Assembly (NCBI RefSeq): GCF_000003815.2
Contig: NC_049980.1
Location: 27,160,990-27,224,989, forward strand
DNA: 64,000 nt
Direction of reading: 5' to 3'
DNA from: Branchiostoma floridae
Taxonomy: Eukaryota > Chordata > Leptocardii > Amphioxiformes > Branchiostomatidae
Below are positions 22,188-34,300 of this stretch, in pieces. A program made the position numbers and the translations under genes. Within the stretch, counting starts at the first letter, position 1, and the number at the start of each line of letters is the position of its first letter. Under the pieces are notes generated by a model. That model ran no database searches. It worked only from the letters and a program-made list of their open reading frames with translations, and was not told the DNA's origin.

Positions 22188-22835
22188 CATGGTGCATGAC
22201 ATGGTTTCCTCTTGGTTGTCAAATAATTGAATAAAGATCATCTCAGTAAGTGTAGTTCGTTAGAACAGTAGTCTTTGTTTAGCCTCTGCGTATAGCACTA
22301 GTTCTCCCTGGCAAAACCATTGATTTAGAAAGAATGCGTCCTGTTTCCATGGCCTAAAAAGCCCAGCTCCCCGGCTCTACGATCAGCATGCACACAAAGA
22401 AAGTTGTCTCTATCCATAGCGCTTAGCGTTTAATCAGTGAAACTCGTCCATGGCCGACTTACACCTCTGGTAAGTTGTTTTCACTTCTATTTTTGTCAGT
22501 TAGTGAAGGTCAGATGTCTAGCGGAGATTTGTACATAAGGCCTTCTATATAAGTTATAACGTCCTTGCCAGAGTCAATCGTTCATTAAGCCTGAAAGAAT
22601 AAGATATGCTCCGTGCTCACATGTCGAATCCTTAAACACAGAAATACGGATTTGTGGCTACTTTGAATCTCGTAGTCTGACTTAGTAGAACACAAAAGGT
22701 TTGAAACCCGACAGTTGATCACATCTCCGTTGTAACTGATTCATCACACTTTACAATGGCACCCCATTTGCAATTCTCTTGCATCCATGGACCGAGAACC
22801 CGGGGCTGCCAAACTGCTTGGAAATTTCATCTCAC

Positions 22836-22925
22836 CTGCGCTCTTTCCTACTCCGCTCTGTCTCCGATCTGTAGCGGCTTCTCGGCTTAGTCGGACCAAC
22901 TTTCCCTTTTTGTTTCCTAATATAT
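22836..22925 (-). other. Candidate 5' non-coding exon for the orphan gene
   Basis: On the minus strand, a purine-rich GC-balanced stretch (AAGCCGAGAAGCCGC, GGAGTAGGAAAGAGCGCAG) ends at a good donor GTGAGATG. Its orientation and the distance to the acceptor at 19034 fit a first exon of the 13931-18994 gene. A rival is the donor GCGAG|GTGACAG near 26715. Without transcript data neither is proven. Confidence 0.25.
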
Positions 22926-23212
22926 GCACATGTTCCGCCCATATCCAAATTTGGTACCAGTAGTCTAGAATAAGCAACTGCGATTGGGCAGCAAGATATT
23001 CAAATTAGGTTTGCAATTCATCAATAAGGCCGATTTCCATGAAGTTCGAATGACACGTAACGGAATTGTTGGACCCTGATTCGACCTCAGGTCATCAGCT
23101 AGCTGGATAAAACCATATGTTCTATACCCCTTGTGACCGAACCATTTTGACCCTGTTATTGACTCAAGCCAAGGACGTCCCTCGGGATTAGCCTCTGGGA
23201 CGGGTGCGGTTC

Positions 23213-23285
23213 TCCAAGCAGAGGTTGGGTCGCGGAGATACTATACACAGTTTTACTAGTAGTAGTCAGGAAATTCTACCGACGA
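23213..23285. repeat. Repeat pair member (second copy 24523-24585)
   Basis: GCAGAGGTTGGGTCGCGGAG ... TAGTAGTCAGGAAATTCTACC here, and GCAGAGGTTGAGTCGCGGAG ... TAGTAGTCGGGATTCTTTACC at 24523. The opening TCTCCAAGCAGAGGTT also matches the TIR of the element at 27339, which suggests related termini. Confidence 0.55.
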
Positions 23286-23917
23286 GAGCAGCGCGGATAC
23301 ACCATTACATAATTTAGTTTCATTTTGAGTCAGGATTTAGACCTTCTTGATTTGATCTGCAAGGCAAGATCAGTGTCCCTACCTGCTACAATGGATGACC
23401 TAAATATACGTTAACTGGCAGTAGAAAACTATAGGCCTCCCCGTTGCTATGGAATTATCTTTTCCTTAGCAACGGTTGCTATAGAAACGAGCTACGCTCT
23501 TGCATTGATCAGAAAATGAAAACTCTACTTCCGATTGTGACTTTCACTAAGTATTATGTTATTTGCACAAGTATTACTCAAGTTATGCTGATTTTTAACT
23601 TTTGGGCATAACAGCATAATTTGCATAAATTTGCATAAAGACCCCTTGAACCATGATGTCCCACCTGGACCATAGAACAACATACCTTAAAATGATCAGA
23701 AGACATCAAGCTATCTTTCTATAGTATGATAGTGAACTAAATAAGTACGGGGTGGGCTACGAAGCGACATTTTTTCAGGTATCCAAGTCCTCTTGGATTA
23801 CTAACGTTACTAGTCTAGAACGTTTTCAACTCGTCTGGTAGAGAATAGTCAAAACGGACGACTGGTAAACGTTACACCAAGAAGGTTATACTAGTGTTCT
23901 AGTATCCCACTCCCGAA

Positions 23918-23949
23918 CAAGGGGGTTAAAAAATAATTAAACCTCCTTG
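23918..23949. repeat. Short palindromic insertion (CAAGGG...CCTCCTTG), 32 bp
   Basis: CAAGGGGGTTAAA pairs with TTTAA...CCTCCTTG-type sequence. The flanks CTCCCGAA and CACCTGAA agree at 6 of 8 positions, a possible decayed target duplication. Member of the family described at 28978. Confidence 0.5.
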
Positions 23950-24899
23950 CACCTGAAGTGGGGGTACCAGGCGACTACACCTTTACACAGCGCCAGTTTT
24001 TCACGCCTGGGTCACGGTGCCTAGGTATTGTTTGTCTGACCTGGCGACCCCACTGGTAATCATTCTGTCACTGTCAGTTGAAAAGAGGAGGTGAACAGAG
24101 TGAGAGAGACAGAGGATTACAGAGCTGGGTCCAGGACAAAAGAAAAGAGAAAATTTCGTTGTCACTGCCTGCCACGTCTGTATCCATCCTTTATGATTTA
24201 TCCCTGATAGTCTTCCAGCGACATCCGATAAGGACATGGGTTTATCCCCTGGTTACATCACACATGTACTTTTGATAATCATTCTTTTCACACTAGTGAT
24301 CATTTCCGCGACAGGTTGGATCATGATGAGAGGATGTGCGCCAGACCATGTCCCTAGCCTGGTATCCAGCCGTATTATAGCTCCCGAGTCTCTTCTGTCC
24401 TCTACGCAAGTATATATAAAATAATGTTATTGATAATTACTGTATCCTGTATTTGTCACATTTAACTGTTATATGCCTCCCCAACGATGCACACTTTCCC
24501 GAGCTAGGATGCGAATACTTCAGGCAGAGGTTGAGTCGCGGAGGTTTTAATAGTAGTCGGGATTCTTTACCGGCTCGCTTGTAAGAAAATATGGCTGCAT
24601 AGGTACATTAATTTGTTAACGTTCTTGGCTGGATGGAGCTGCATAATCTAGCCAAGAACGTTATACAATGTTCTCATCCAGACAGCTACTAAAGATCACT
24701 AAAGTATAATATTTTGCTTTCTTTCCAAAGGCTCGTATTGTTTTTCTGCTCCTCTTGCACATATACCAAGCCTGGTAGACCTCTCTCAGTAGAAAAGGGC
24801 CTTTTTCTGACAGCGTTATAATTCTTCTAGCCGTGCTCATCAATAACATTTGACAGAACCACCTAGGCGCCAATGAATCTCACCCCGTAGAAAATTCCA

Positions 24900-25300
24900 C
24901 GGTGTGAGCCAACCTCGGTGGCGGTCAACACTTCCGGGAAGCGTATGGTGGACTACCAGGATTCTTTCTCCGAGAGAAGATTAGCGTGCAAACTGGTCTC
25001 TATCACACTCATTAAGATAATCTATGAGCCAAATCTGCAAATCGGGTCCAACTATTCGGCTCCAGGGCCAACATGCCCCCGAGGAAACTTTCCCTATGCC
25101 CCGGGGGCATGAGGTCAGCGCTTCGGTTCCAAGAGTCGGACCAACATGCCAACGAAACACAAGAAAACAACTTCCCTATAACTTCCCTCCGGCCCCTGTT
25201 ACAAGCGCTATTCTGTTTAATATCGTACTTACCGCTGTTAATATACCTCCAGAAGGCCGTTTCGAGTTGATGACGGGGCTTTGGCGCTTGCGAGTCTGAG
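24900..25300. other. Repeat-like segment with GC hairpin, no gene seen
   Basis: A CATGCCCCCG...CGGGGGCATG hairpin spans about 25071-25112, and the GTCGGACCAACATGCC and GTCCAACTATTCGG phrases resemble each other. The reverse strand is open for 123 codons with an internally repetitive C-terminal part, which looks like repeat DNA, not a protein family. Confidence 0.35.
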
Positions 25301-25882
25301 TAGACTGTAAATACTTTGACTTCCAAAATTGTGGAACAGCTCGACTGTCGACAACAACACGTGTGAACCAGGGCCCCGATCACTGCTAAATGAAATCAGA
25401 TTTGCATGGTGTTTGTTTTTCCTGTGGTCATAAATCACTGCAGACAACACAGTCTGTGGTCAAAACACATTCACAGTACACATGTCTGACTTCAATGAAC
25501 AGACTAGCCAACCTCGAATTCTAACAATCTTGTAGACCATGATGTACAGACAACCCATTGTTTAAAATGTGTATTGGGTGTGTACCGTGTACCTGAACAT
25601 TTCAACAAGTCTCCAAAGAGTTGAACCTGAATGGCTGAATGGGACAATATTTGTCGACACTTTATCTTTATGAAAAATCCACTGCATGTCATTGTGTATA
25701 TGTGCATGTCCTGCATGTGTATATTGTTTATTTGTAGTGCCTAAGTGCGCTGAACCATCCACAAAGACCGATCAACTGAAACTTTGAGTTTGAGCGACGA
25801 AAACTGGAGCCAAAAACCTACGCCTCCTATTGGCTGAAACCTGGCTCTACTCGATACTCTACTCAAAAGCTGCGACCTGGTC

Positions 25883-25897
25883 CAAGGACGTTATATG
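25883..25897. repeat. Half-palindrome insertion with perfect 7-bp target duplication
   Basis: CAAGGACGTTATATG is flanked on both sides by CCTGGTC (25876-25882 and 25898-25904). It equals the left half of the 22-bp palindrome at 29997. Confidence 0.6.
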
Positions 25898-25904
25898 CCT
25901 GGTC

Positions 25905-27338
25905 GAAACGATCAACTCTAGATCACTCTACTCTATTCTTTATAGGACTTATAGGCCATGGCTTCCCCGATAGCCGGGATTATCTGATTTGAGAAAAACA
26001 AACAAAACAGAGGCTATTGATGAGCTAGCCTGTCATTGACCTCATGCTTGGAGAGCCAAGATGCCAGACTTATAATCACATCAAATGTGTCTAAATGTGT
26101 TAATAACTTAATTCCTGAATTCAACCTCCTTGCTGAATTGTACACGGTTTAACTTTAACGGTTTAGCGATCAAATTGATTATCATACTGTCCTACCAGAA
26201 AACGGCACACACACACACACAAAAGGTCTGCTAAGCCCTTATTGGTCTTATTATATCGTTGGGACCGAAGCTGTGGAAGCCTGACTACCAGGCTACTTTA
26301 GCTCACAGATTAAAAAAAAAAAAACTAATATGATCTTAGCCACGGAAAATGGTCTGTCTGAAGGTGAACTGGTCACAGAGAACAACGCACGTGAAAAACA
26401 TCAGAGAGAACAGACATGTGAAAACAACAGGCTGACATGAATAATCTCAACGCAGCGCTTGACCCAGAAGCATCGGAGCGAATGATGAACTCATTTATCT
26501 TTGACACCATAAAGACAAACATGACTATTACAATGAACTAATGATCTGATGAAACACAACAAATAACTCATATAAAAAAGAAAACATATTTCTGTACCTC
26601 AATATGCGGTCACCACTCTCGACGTCTTCACAATTCGGCCAAGCAAAAATCACGGACTGACAAGTTGGTTACTCAACACCATTCATATGCATAGATTCTT
26701 CATCCATCTGTCACCTCGCTGAAGTAAGGGATCTGTTCTTGTCTTTGTCACCAAAGTTCCGGCGATTTTCAGCACGATGTATCTCCCCTGACTGGTAGTC
26801 GTGTTTGATTCGGAAGTCCCCTCTCAAACTTTCCCACCAGCGAGCCGACCGTCCCACGCCCACACGGTGTGTACCTCCTCTCCAGACGCTGTGTGGGTGG
26901 ATCACATACTCAAATCACCGCGTTCTTCTGCCTTCTCGTGTGTACTTCGGTAAATGAAACCAGTTGACCTTTGCCCTCTTCATCAATTCATCAAGATTTT
27001 GACACGTCACGGCTTCCCGCTGGCAGATTCTTTAATTCTCAAGGGAACGTTCTATTTACTGTGCTTTCACTTTTTCTGAAGTACTAGTACTATTCATATT
27101 ATGTACAGTGTAATATAACATTATAGCTAGACACCTTATCAAACAATATTGCACCTAGATTTGTTTTCGCATATAGCTTTCCAAAGTGGGACATTTTATA
27201 CCAACATAAAAAAAAACTGGCCAGAAAAAAAAAATGACCTAATATAATACAAAAAGTGACAAACAAAACGTTAAATGCGGGGATCGTAGGATTTGGCCAA
27301 AAAATGGGAGCCAGCCCATGCTTTAAGTGTTTGTAATG
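25905..27338. other. Intergenic, no gene recognised
   Basis: Contains a short CA run (26205-26221), an A run near 26312, and a relatively GC-rich part (26700-26900) whose minus strand is open for 64 codons and ends at a possible donor near 26715. No protein domain is visible. Confidence 0.4.
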
Positions 27339-27548
27339 TACTCTCCAAGCAGAGGTTAGGCTCCGGCTGTTTTTTCAACGTTTTTTTAGTCGTTTTTATT
27401 GGACTTTCTATTTTGTAATTTTTCTTGAAGTACGCCAGCCAAACAGGTTTTGACAAAGCAAGATATAAAAAAAAATAGAAAGCCCAATAAAAACGACTAA
27501 AAAAAACGTTAAAAAAACAGCCGGAGCCTAACCTGTGCTTGGAGAGTA
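27339..27548. mobile_element. MITE with ~75-bp TIRs and 9-bp target duplication (Mutator-like)
   Basis: Termini TACTCTCCAAGCAGAGG / complementary CTTGGAGAGTA. The arms continue through TTAGGCTCCGGCTG, CGTTTTTTTAGTCG and GACTTTCTATTTT for about 75 bp. TTTGTAATG flanks both ends (27330-27338 and 27549-27557). The 210-bp element has no coding capacity. A 9-bp duplication is typical of Mutator-like transposition; that class call is inference. Confidence 0.88.
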
Positions 27549-27814
27549 TTTGTAATGTACCAAAAAAGAAACAGCCAGTAAACTAAACTACGTGTATTTC
27601 CTCCTATAAATATCTACTTGGAGATAATGACGAAGGGGATTCCCCCGACGTCAAGCGCCAGTCTACGTTTATCTCAAAGCAGATGTATGGATACGGTCTC
27701 AGTGTTACTTGACTTGACTTTATTTGGATCCACATTTACAACAACTTTGATGTAATTTATTGTAAAGTACTATGTCAGCACACACCCCTCTCCACAAAAT
27801 ATTCTTGCACATCT

Positions 27815-27820
27815 TTTATT
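27815..27820 (-). terminator. Possible poly(A) signal of TPGS2
   Basis: AATAAA on the minus strand, about 575 nt past the TPGS2 stop. Plausible in position, not proven. Confidence 0.3.
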
Positions 27821-28393
27821 TTTCCATATGCAATGTCAACAGTTGCAAGCACATTCTGTTTCTATTAAGGCATTGAGATATATATTCTACCATAACTCGC
27901 AATGTGGTAAAAAAATAGGATAAAACAAAAAACATTAGGGTCTGTAAGGAAATAATAACAACAGTGTTTTTTTCCATATATACATGCAATTCGTCATATA
28001 TATGTACAGGTGACGTTTTTGTTGTTCAAGGCAATTGATTTTCAATTCAGTTCAGTCCATCCTAATTTGAGAGGTGACACCAGGACTTGTACAAGTTCCT
28101 GTCCAGCATGACTGAGCAGAGTTTGTCCTGGGTGATATCTGAGGGTCTGCATGTTCTTTTGCGAGATATTTTAAAAAGGTAATTTCAACTCCAGAGAGCT
28201 TGCTGGTAAGTGCTTTACTTTGTGTACTGAGATAGTGCACAAATCTTTATACTGTCAATTACTGTCAAAGGTGAACTTTCACATTATTACTGTTACAACA
28301 AACTTTTGCCTTGTAACTGTAAGTGTAATATGGTATGTCTCCCATTTCAGAAAAGCTTTCAAATCTATTTAATTAATGGAGATAAACTTTGCT

Positions 28394-31300
28394 CTAAGTC
28401 TTTGTTGTTCTTGCAGTTGCTTGCGCTGACGGCCTTGACATTCCCGGAACTTGAGATCTGAAAAAAGACAAAGGATGTAGTACTAGTGTACACAACTGTA
28501 AATCTTTACATAAAGTAGAATCTTGCAGGTCAAAAAGAGATCATGATGAATCATGAATGCCACAGATATTCCCATCAGCATTATAATGCAAGTGACCATC
28601 TCTACATAAAGCTAAGGGCACAACCCGCCGTATGTGCAATTTGTCCGTACATTTTTTTGGGAGGCCGCGTCCGCCACGTATTTCTGAAAACGTTCAGGCT
28701 GTACAGGGCAGGCGCGTCGCCTGTACTGGCACGTACGGGGGCAAATCCGCAGCCCGATGGCACCAAAAATTTTTGCCTGCACGTAAAGTTCTACGGCGTG
28801 TCTGCATGCTCCAAAATCCATCAGATTCCCTACGAGTTCGTCACTTACAAAAGCTCCTTACACTTACGGATCCCAAAAGATTGCCCATGTTTTCACACGT
28901 AGACAGCACGTATTTGCACGTACGGCGGGTTGTGCCCTAGTCCAGTCAACTATGTCTCTGTTGTCACTTTGTCAATCCAAGGAGGTTAAAAAGATTTTTT
29001 TTAACCTCCTTGGTCAATCATATTGAATAATGTATGTACCATTGGAAAGCTAATTCATTGTAGCCTGGGTAACATCTGATTTCTACTGGGGCTCCTTACA
29101 CTCACTGCCCTACAAAATATTTTTCGGGGCAGCAAGTGTAAGGACAGAATGATCAATACGACGATAGCGGTCACTTAAATAGGAAGAGGAGCCCCTGTAG
29201 AAATCAGATGGTACTCAGGCTAAATTCATTGCCTCCTACAATGGTGTCCAAATTGACAATGCATTTGTGGGCCAAGCATACGGCTGCAAAACAAAAGAGC
29301 CAAAAGTCCCCTGCCAACACTGTCTGAATGGGCATGGAGTTTCGGCACTGAGTTTTGGCCATTCACATCTTCTCAACCAGAACATATGTCATGGTAGTGA
29401 TGGTACTCATGGATTCTTGTGTATTTTTCACGCAAGTGCTATGTCCACCAAACAAAATAAACCTTATATTGAATCTAACACAATGCACATTCTACCATAA
29501 GTTATATTTGTCTGTAAAATACATGAATAAATGCATACAAATAAAACAATCTCACCTTGCTGTAGACTGTCCAGTGGGTTTCTTCTTGGGTTGAGACTTA
29601 GACCTGAAATGGTAAGAAAGGGAAATGAGCAATATGAAATTTACTAAAATGCCTTAGATACAATTGTAGATCTTTTCTTGAAAGTTTGAGACAAGCAAAG
29701 TTGTTGTAAAATGACTGACAGTCGATGATTTCACCAACTTCATTATCACTTTGATTTTATCAATCTACCAGTAATATTTTTTGCTACTACAGAAGTTAAA
29801 TACATGTAATTGTTGTTGATTACGTTACCAAAGATGGGAAAAAGTTCCTAGCCAAAGTAAGGGGCTATACTATACTAAATTATAACTGATGGTCAGAACT
29901 CTAGCATCTCAGCAGGTACAAAACCTGGTCAACAGTCTTTCCCAAGACTGCAAGCTGGGTTCCTCTATCCCTGCCTGGTATGTGTATTGGTAGACCCAAG
30001 GACGTTATAACGTCCTTGGTAGACCCTAGCAACAGTCTGGCTTCCAGGTGCATTGGCTGGAAGCCCCTCTTTCTTAGTGTGACAATGGGGTCAAATCAGC
30101 ATCAAAATATCCATTTATCTTTCATTCATAGCATCAGCCTTTGTTGACTTTCAACTCTTTTTCTTTACCACTCTTTTTCTATCCTTCAATGAGATCAGGA
30201 TTTGCATGATAAAGAGATCAAACCAGCATTAAAATGACCAAGGAGGTCTTTTTAACCTCCTTGTAATGGTCAATTTATCTTTAATACAAATTATTAGCCT
30301 TTGTTCATTGACACTTTGTTCTCAGACCACTTTCTATTATTAAGAAAGATCAGCTTTTGTTTGATAATGCATTCATCTTTGATTAAAACAAATTTACTAC
30401 AGTTGCCTTCTAGCTCTTTTTTGTCAGGTCACTTGCTGTCTTTTAGCAACATCAGAGGGTGCATGACAATTGAAACAACTAGGGAGTAGAAACAGAGAGA
30501 AACAATAACCCGACTCCCAGGGTTCGAAACCACACCGAACACGGGCAACCGGCTCACAAATCCAACATGCAAACCACAACGCCGAAAGCTCAGAGCTGTT
30601 GGTGTGGTCAGTTTGGCCTTGGTTTGGCAGCGCTTGAACCCCACTGTTACACAATGTATTCCTATGGGCTTCTTTTTAAGTATCCCTGCTTGATGTTAAT
30701 TAGTCAATGATGACTCCATCTTACTCCAATGGGCCATTCATCTCTTTAGATAGCTCTTTGTCTCAGGTCACTTGCTATCTATGAACAAAGGTTCAAACAT
30801 CAAAGGGTGCATGACAATGTACCCCTATGGGCTTCTTTTTTATCATCCCTGCTTGATGTTAATGATCACCACCATCTTGCTCAATTCATCTCAATTCTTC
30901 TCATTTAAATCTTCTGGAACCCAGACTGTTGCCAGGGCCAACAAGACCCATGACTCCCATACATTTTTTTTTTCATTTTTGTTGTAAAATATGTCCTTTT
31001 AAACATACTAATATACCTTTTCAACTGTTTCATATTGTGAAGTTCAGATTTTTAGACAGAAGCCAGAGAAGGGGTAAGATTTTGTCTGATGTCCCAACAA
31101 GCTACTGTAAGTGCAGAAATGTTGGCGGTAGTTTTATGTTTGCAATGTTCACGGTGGCCACTTTACCGAGAACTTAAAACTACTGCAAACATTTTTCCAT
31201 CATAGTATGTGACTCAGGGCTCTAGCCAGCGTCCGTTTTTCTGTCAATTGACGGAAATTTGCTGCATGTGACAGAAAATTTTTTAAACCAATCCGTCAAC

Positions 31301-34300
31301 CTTGACAGACAAAAATTCTTGGTGGAAGCTACAGGCGGCTTGGGGACGTTGTCCACGGCCGTAAAAGCCACACACTGTTTGTCTTGCTATTGTTATGATT
31401 GTTGACAATGTGTGTCGGCTCCCTTTTGCATACGATAATCTCATTAAAAACCCGTTTTTCAAGGTCTCAGTTCCATCTTTCTAACTTAATTTTCGCGGTT
31501 TTCGCGACAATGGGAATTGGCTGACGGAAAAAAATTTCGAGCTGGCTAGAGCCCTAATGTGACTACAGTCACCGCGAACTTAAACCACTATGAACACTCC
31601 ATTTTCCCGCTACCACGAAAGTGAATCCCCGCAAGCTCAAATGTGTTTACAGTAATTTGCGTCCCACAATGGAGGGATAGGTCTTCAACTTCAAGACAGC
31701 CCTGCCCCCCTGAGAAAGACCCCACCGATAGTAGAAACTAGGAGAATGACCAGATCTCTCTTTATCCCTTTCTTCCCTCTTATTTCAATCTTTTTCCTCC
31801 AACACGATGCAAAGGAAGCTTCTTGATGCCATGGGGAGTTAGGATCCCCTTTTTTGCTGACAGGGTTGGAATCTAAAGATGCCAAAAAGCCTATTCAGTC
31901 TACTTGGGCTCTACTGGTAATATTCACTAAAGAAAACAAAAATTGCGAGGGAGTGCCGGTTAAAGGGAGCCCTGGTAAACTAAATAGGACGGCACCCAGG
32001 CTAGGAATGCCGGTATGGTGTGACACTTACTTTTGATCTTTCTTCCCCTTGAAGACTCTAGCAGGGTCCAGTTTGTTGGTGGGGATGGAGGGGTCAGCGC
32101 TGCAGGGGTCAGCCTCCCTCTGGTCCTGCCCCTCCGGCCCGCGGTCCCGCATGTCCATGGCAAGCCTCCCGGGTGCGTACATGTTGAACCATTGCTGGGA
32201 GTTGTGCAAGACAATAATTGTTTACTTGTTAATAACAGTTGATCATAACATTTGTTTAACATTAGGAAAATAAAGATGTGAAAGGAGGAACAAGCTGTTG
32301 AGTTACTTTTAACAAATGAAAGCTGCTCTGAAAGTATAGCCACATATCTATATATCTAATAACTTGCTACTGAGTAGAATGCATTTGGAAAGAGAATTAA
32401 ACAGCTGATACGAACTTGAGAGTATCTTTGTATAATGCATCTAGACTTTGTTTAACAATTATAACTCCTTTACAATTATATTTATTATCTTTCATTGGCA
32501 CATGTCTCCTATGTTTCCACCACATACTGGGCATGAAGTTGCAACTTAACTTTCTATAATGACTTCCTCATTAAAGAGACCAGGATGATTTCGGAAAATG
32601 GATGGATGTGATCCATAATAAAAAATTTTACCTTTGCCTGATGACTGAGCCCTGTGTCAGTGAAGGCGTACTGCCACTGTGGCAGGCCCAGGTGCATGAT
32701 CATCATCCTGAAGTAGTGTGTGAAGCTGTCCGTCAGGAAGTTCCACCGCAGGGCGCGGTCCAGGAACCAAATCTCCATCCCCTGGGCTGGCACTCCTGAA
32801 AGTCAGTTCAAACATTTCAATTAAAAATGTGAAATACAAATGAATGTATGTTGCTATTTCTTGAGTTTGAGTTTATTTAGATCCACAATTAGCCTCATAA
32901 GAGGCTATTCTTCCTGTGGTCTACATTTTCTTGATGCATTGCACTTTGTAGTACCAGTACAAGCTAGTGAACAGTTTGGATAAAATTTCACTCATTGCAT
33001 CCTGGAATATGATAAATTCCATTTTTTTAGTACTAATTTTTCAATAACATTGGGCAATCAGAGCTGTCAGACTTTATCCCCTTTCCCATATTGAAGTTTA
33101 AAAGACAAGGTAAGAAAAGACATTACATGTAGCAGCCCTGAGGATTTTGGGCAATGCTACACTGTGTATATGCGGAATTGCTGAAACCAAATGAGGTATT
33201 CTTCTCACTCACATTCATACACATATATTGTAAACATACAGGCGCTAGGCAAGCTATAAACAATACTTGCCTCCCTTGCTATGTAGTACTAAGTTATAGA
33301 GCTACTAATAACTCAATACACAATATGATCTGGAAATTTTAAAGGTCCTAAAGTTTAGAATTAGACACAAACTCCTGGATGCAGGCCACTCATGATGAGG
33401 AGACCTTATCAAGTAGTAAATAAAGTTTAGAATATTTTCAAATCAAAAGAAAAATGTTTCATACCTGGTTTTGTATTCTTGAACACAAGACACACCTTTC
33501 CAGTACCTTCACAAGGGTCCAGCTCAAAGATGCGACTACGGCTGTCAAAGTGAGGTTTGACGGGCACTGGAAAGACAGGTGTCAATCAATGTCATACAGA
33601 ATTGACTATCAATTGAATATTGACTCTATTTGTTAGAAATAAATTATTGTCTACTTTAGATCTTAGATCTTACTAGTTAACTTCAGTTGTGCCAAGTACA
33701 GAAAATAAGTAGGTGAAGTGTATACACTTGTATACTCTTGTTGCTGTATGTGTGTTTGTTTGTTAGTTTGTTTGTTTTATTAGGACCTCTATTAGTGATA
33801 TACTGTAAATGCATTTACGTTCTCTGGGATTTAATTTTGCGGTAGCGGGAAAAAGGACTGTTCGTGGTGGTTTTAATTTTGCGGCATCACCATGCACTGC
33901 AGTCTCTTACTGCCATGGAAAAATTTTCGCGGTGGTTTTAAGTTCGCGGTGAATTGGCCACCGTGAAAACTGCGGGGCATATTTTCAATCAGTTCATGCT
34001 TTCTGAAATAGTGTGTGTAAACACACATGTATATAAATTTGGTGAAATTTGCAAAATAAAGAAAAAATCTCATGTAAGTTAACATTGTAGAAGAGTAGAA
34101 AATGCACTGTACAGAATTAAGAACAACTTTCTCAAGTTTGATTTGGTCTTGAGATACTGACAAAATTCTTGTTTACTGTCTCTGAACTTGCAGACTAGAC
34201 TGTCAGCAGCTTTTGGGGTGAAGGAGGGTCAGGAAAGCGGGCCAGCAATTACCCAAGAGTGTGTGGTCTTCCAGGTTTCAAGGTGAGAATCGAGAATGCA

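Larger units (their letters stand above)
30080..30870. repeat. Tandemly duplicated intronic segments, ~190-bp and ~345-bp spaced
   Basis: Phrases such as ATTTATCTTT, TTAGCCTTTGTT, AGATCAGGATTTGCATGAT / AGATCAGCTTTTGTTTGAT recur at about 190-bp spacing (30080-30400). GGTCACTTGCT, GGGTGCATGACAAT and CCTATGGGCTTCTTTTT then CCCTGCTTGATGTTAAT recur between 30425-30700 and 30765-30862. Copies differ by discrete insertions, which serve as internal empty sites. Confidence 0.7.

Noticed and set aside
24616-24666. AACGTTCTTG...CAAGAACGTT as another short palindromic insertion
   Set aside because: The halves face outward around a 24-bp unrelated spacer, with no target duplication. It may be two solo halves, so it is not counted in the family.
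28543-28940. Plus-strand ORFs of 119 and 102 codons
   Set aside because: They lie inside a MITE with clear TIRs in a TPGS2 intron, with no recognisable domain.
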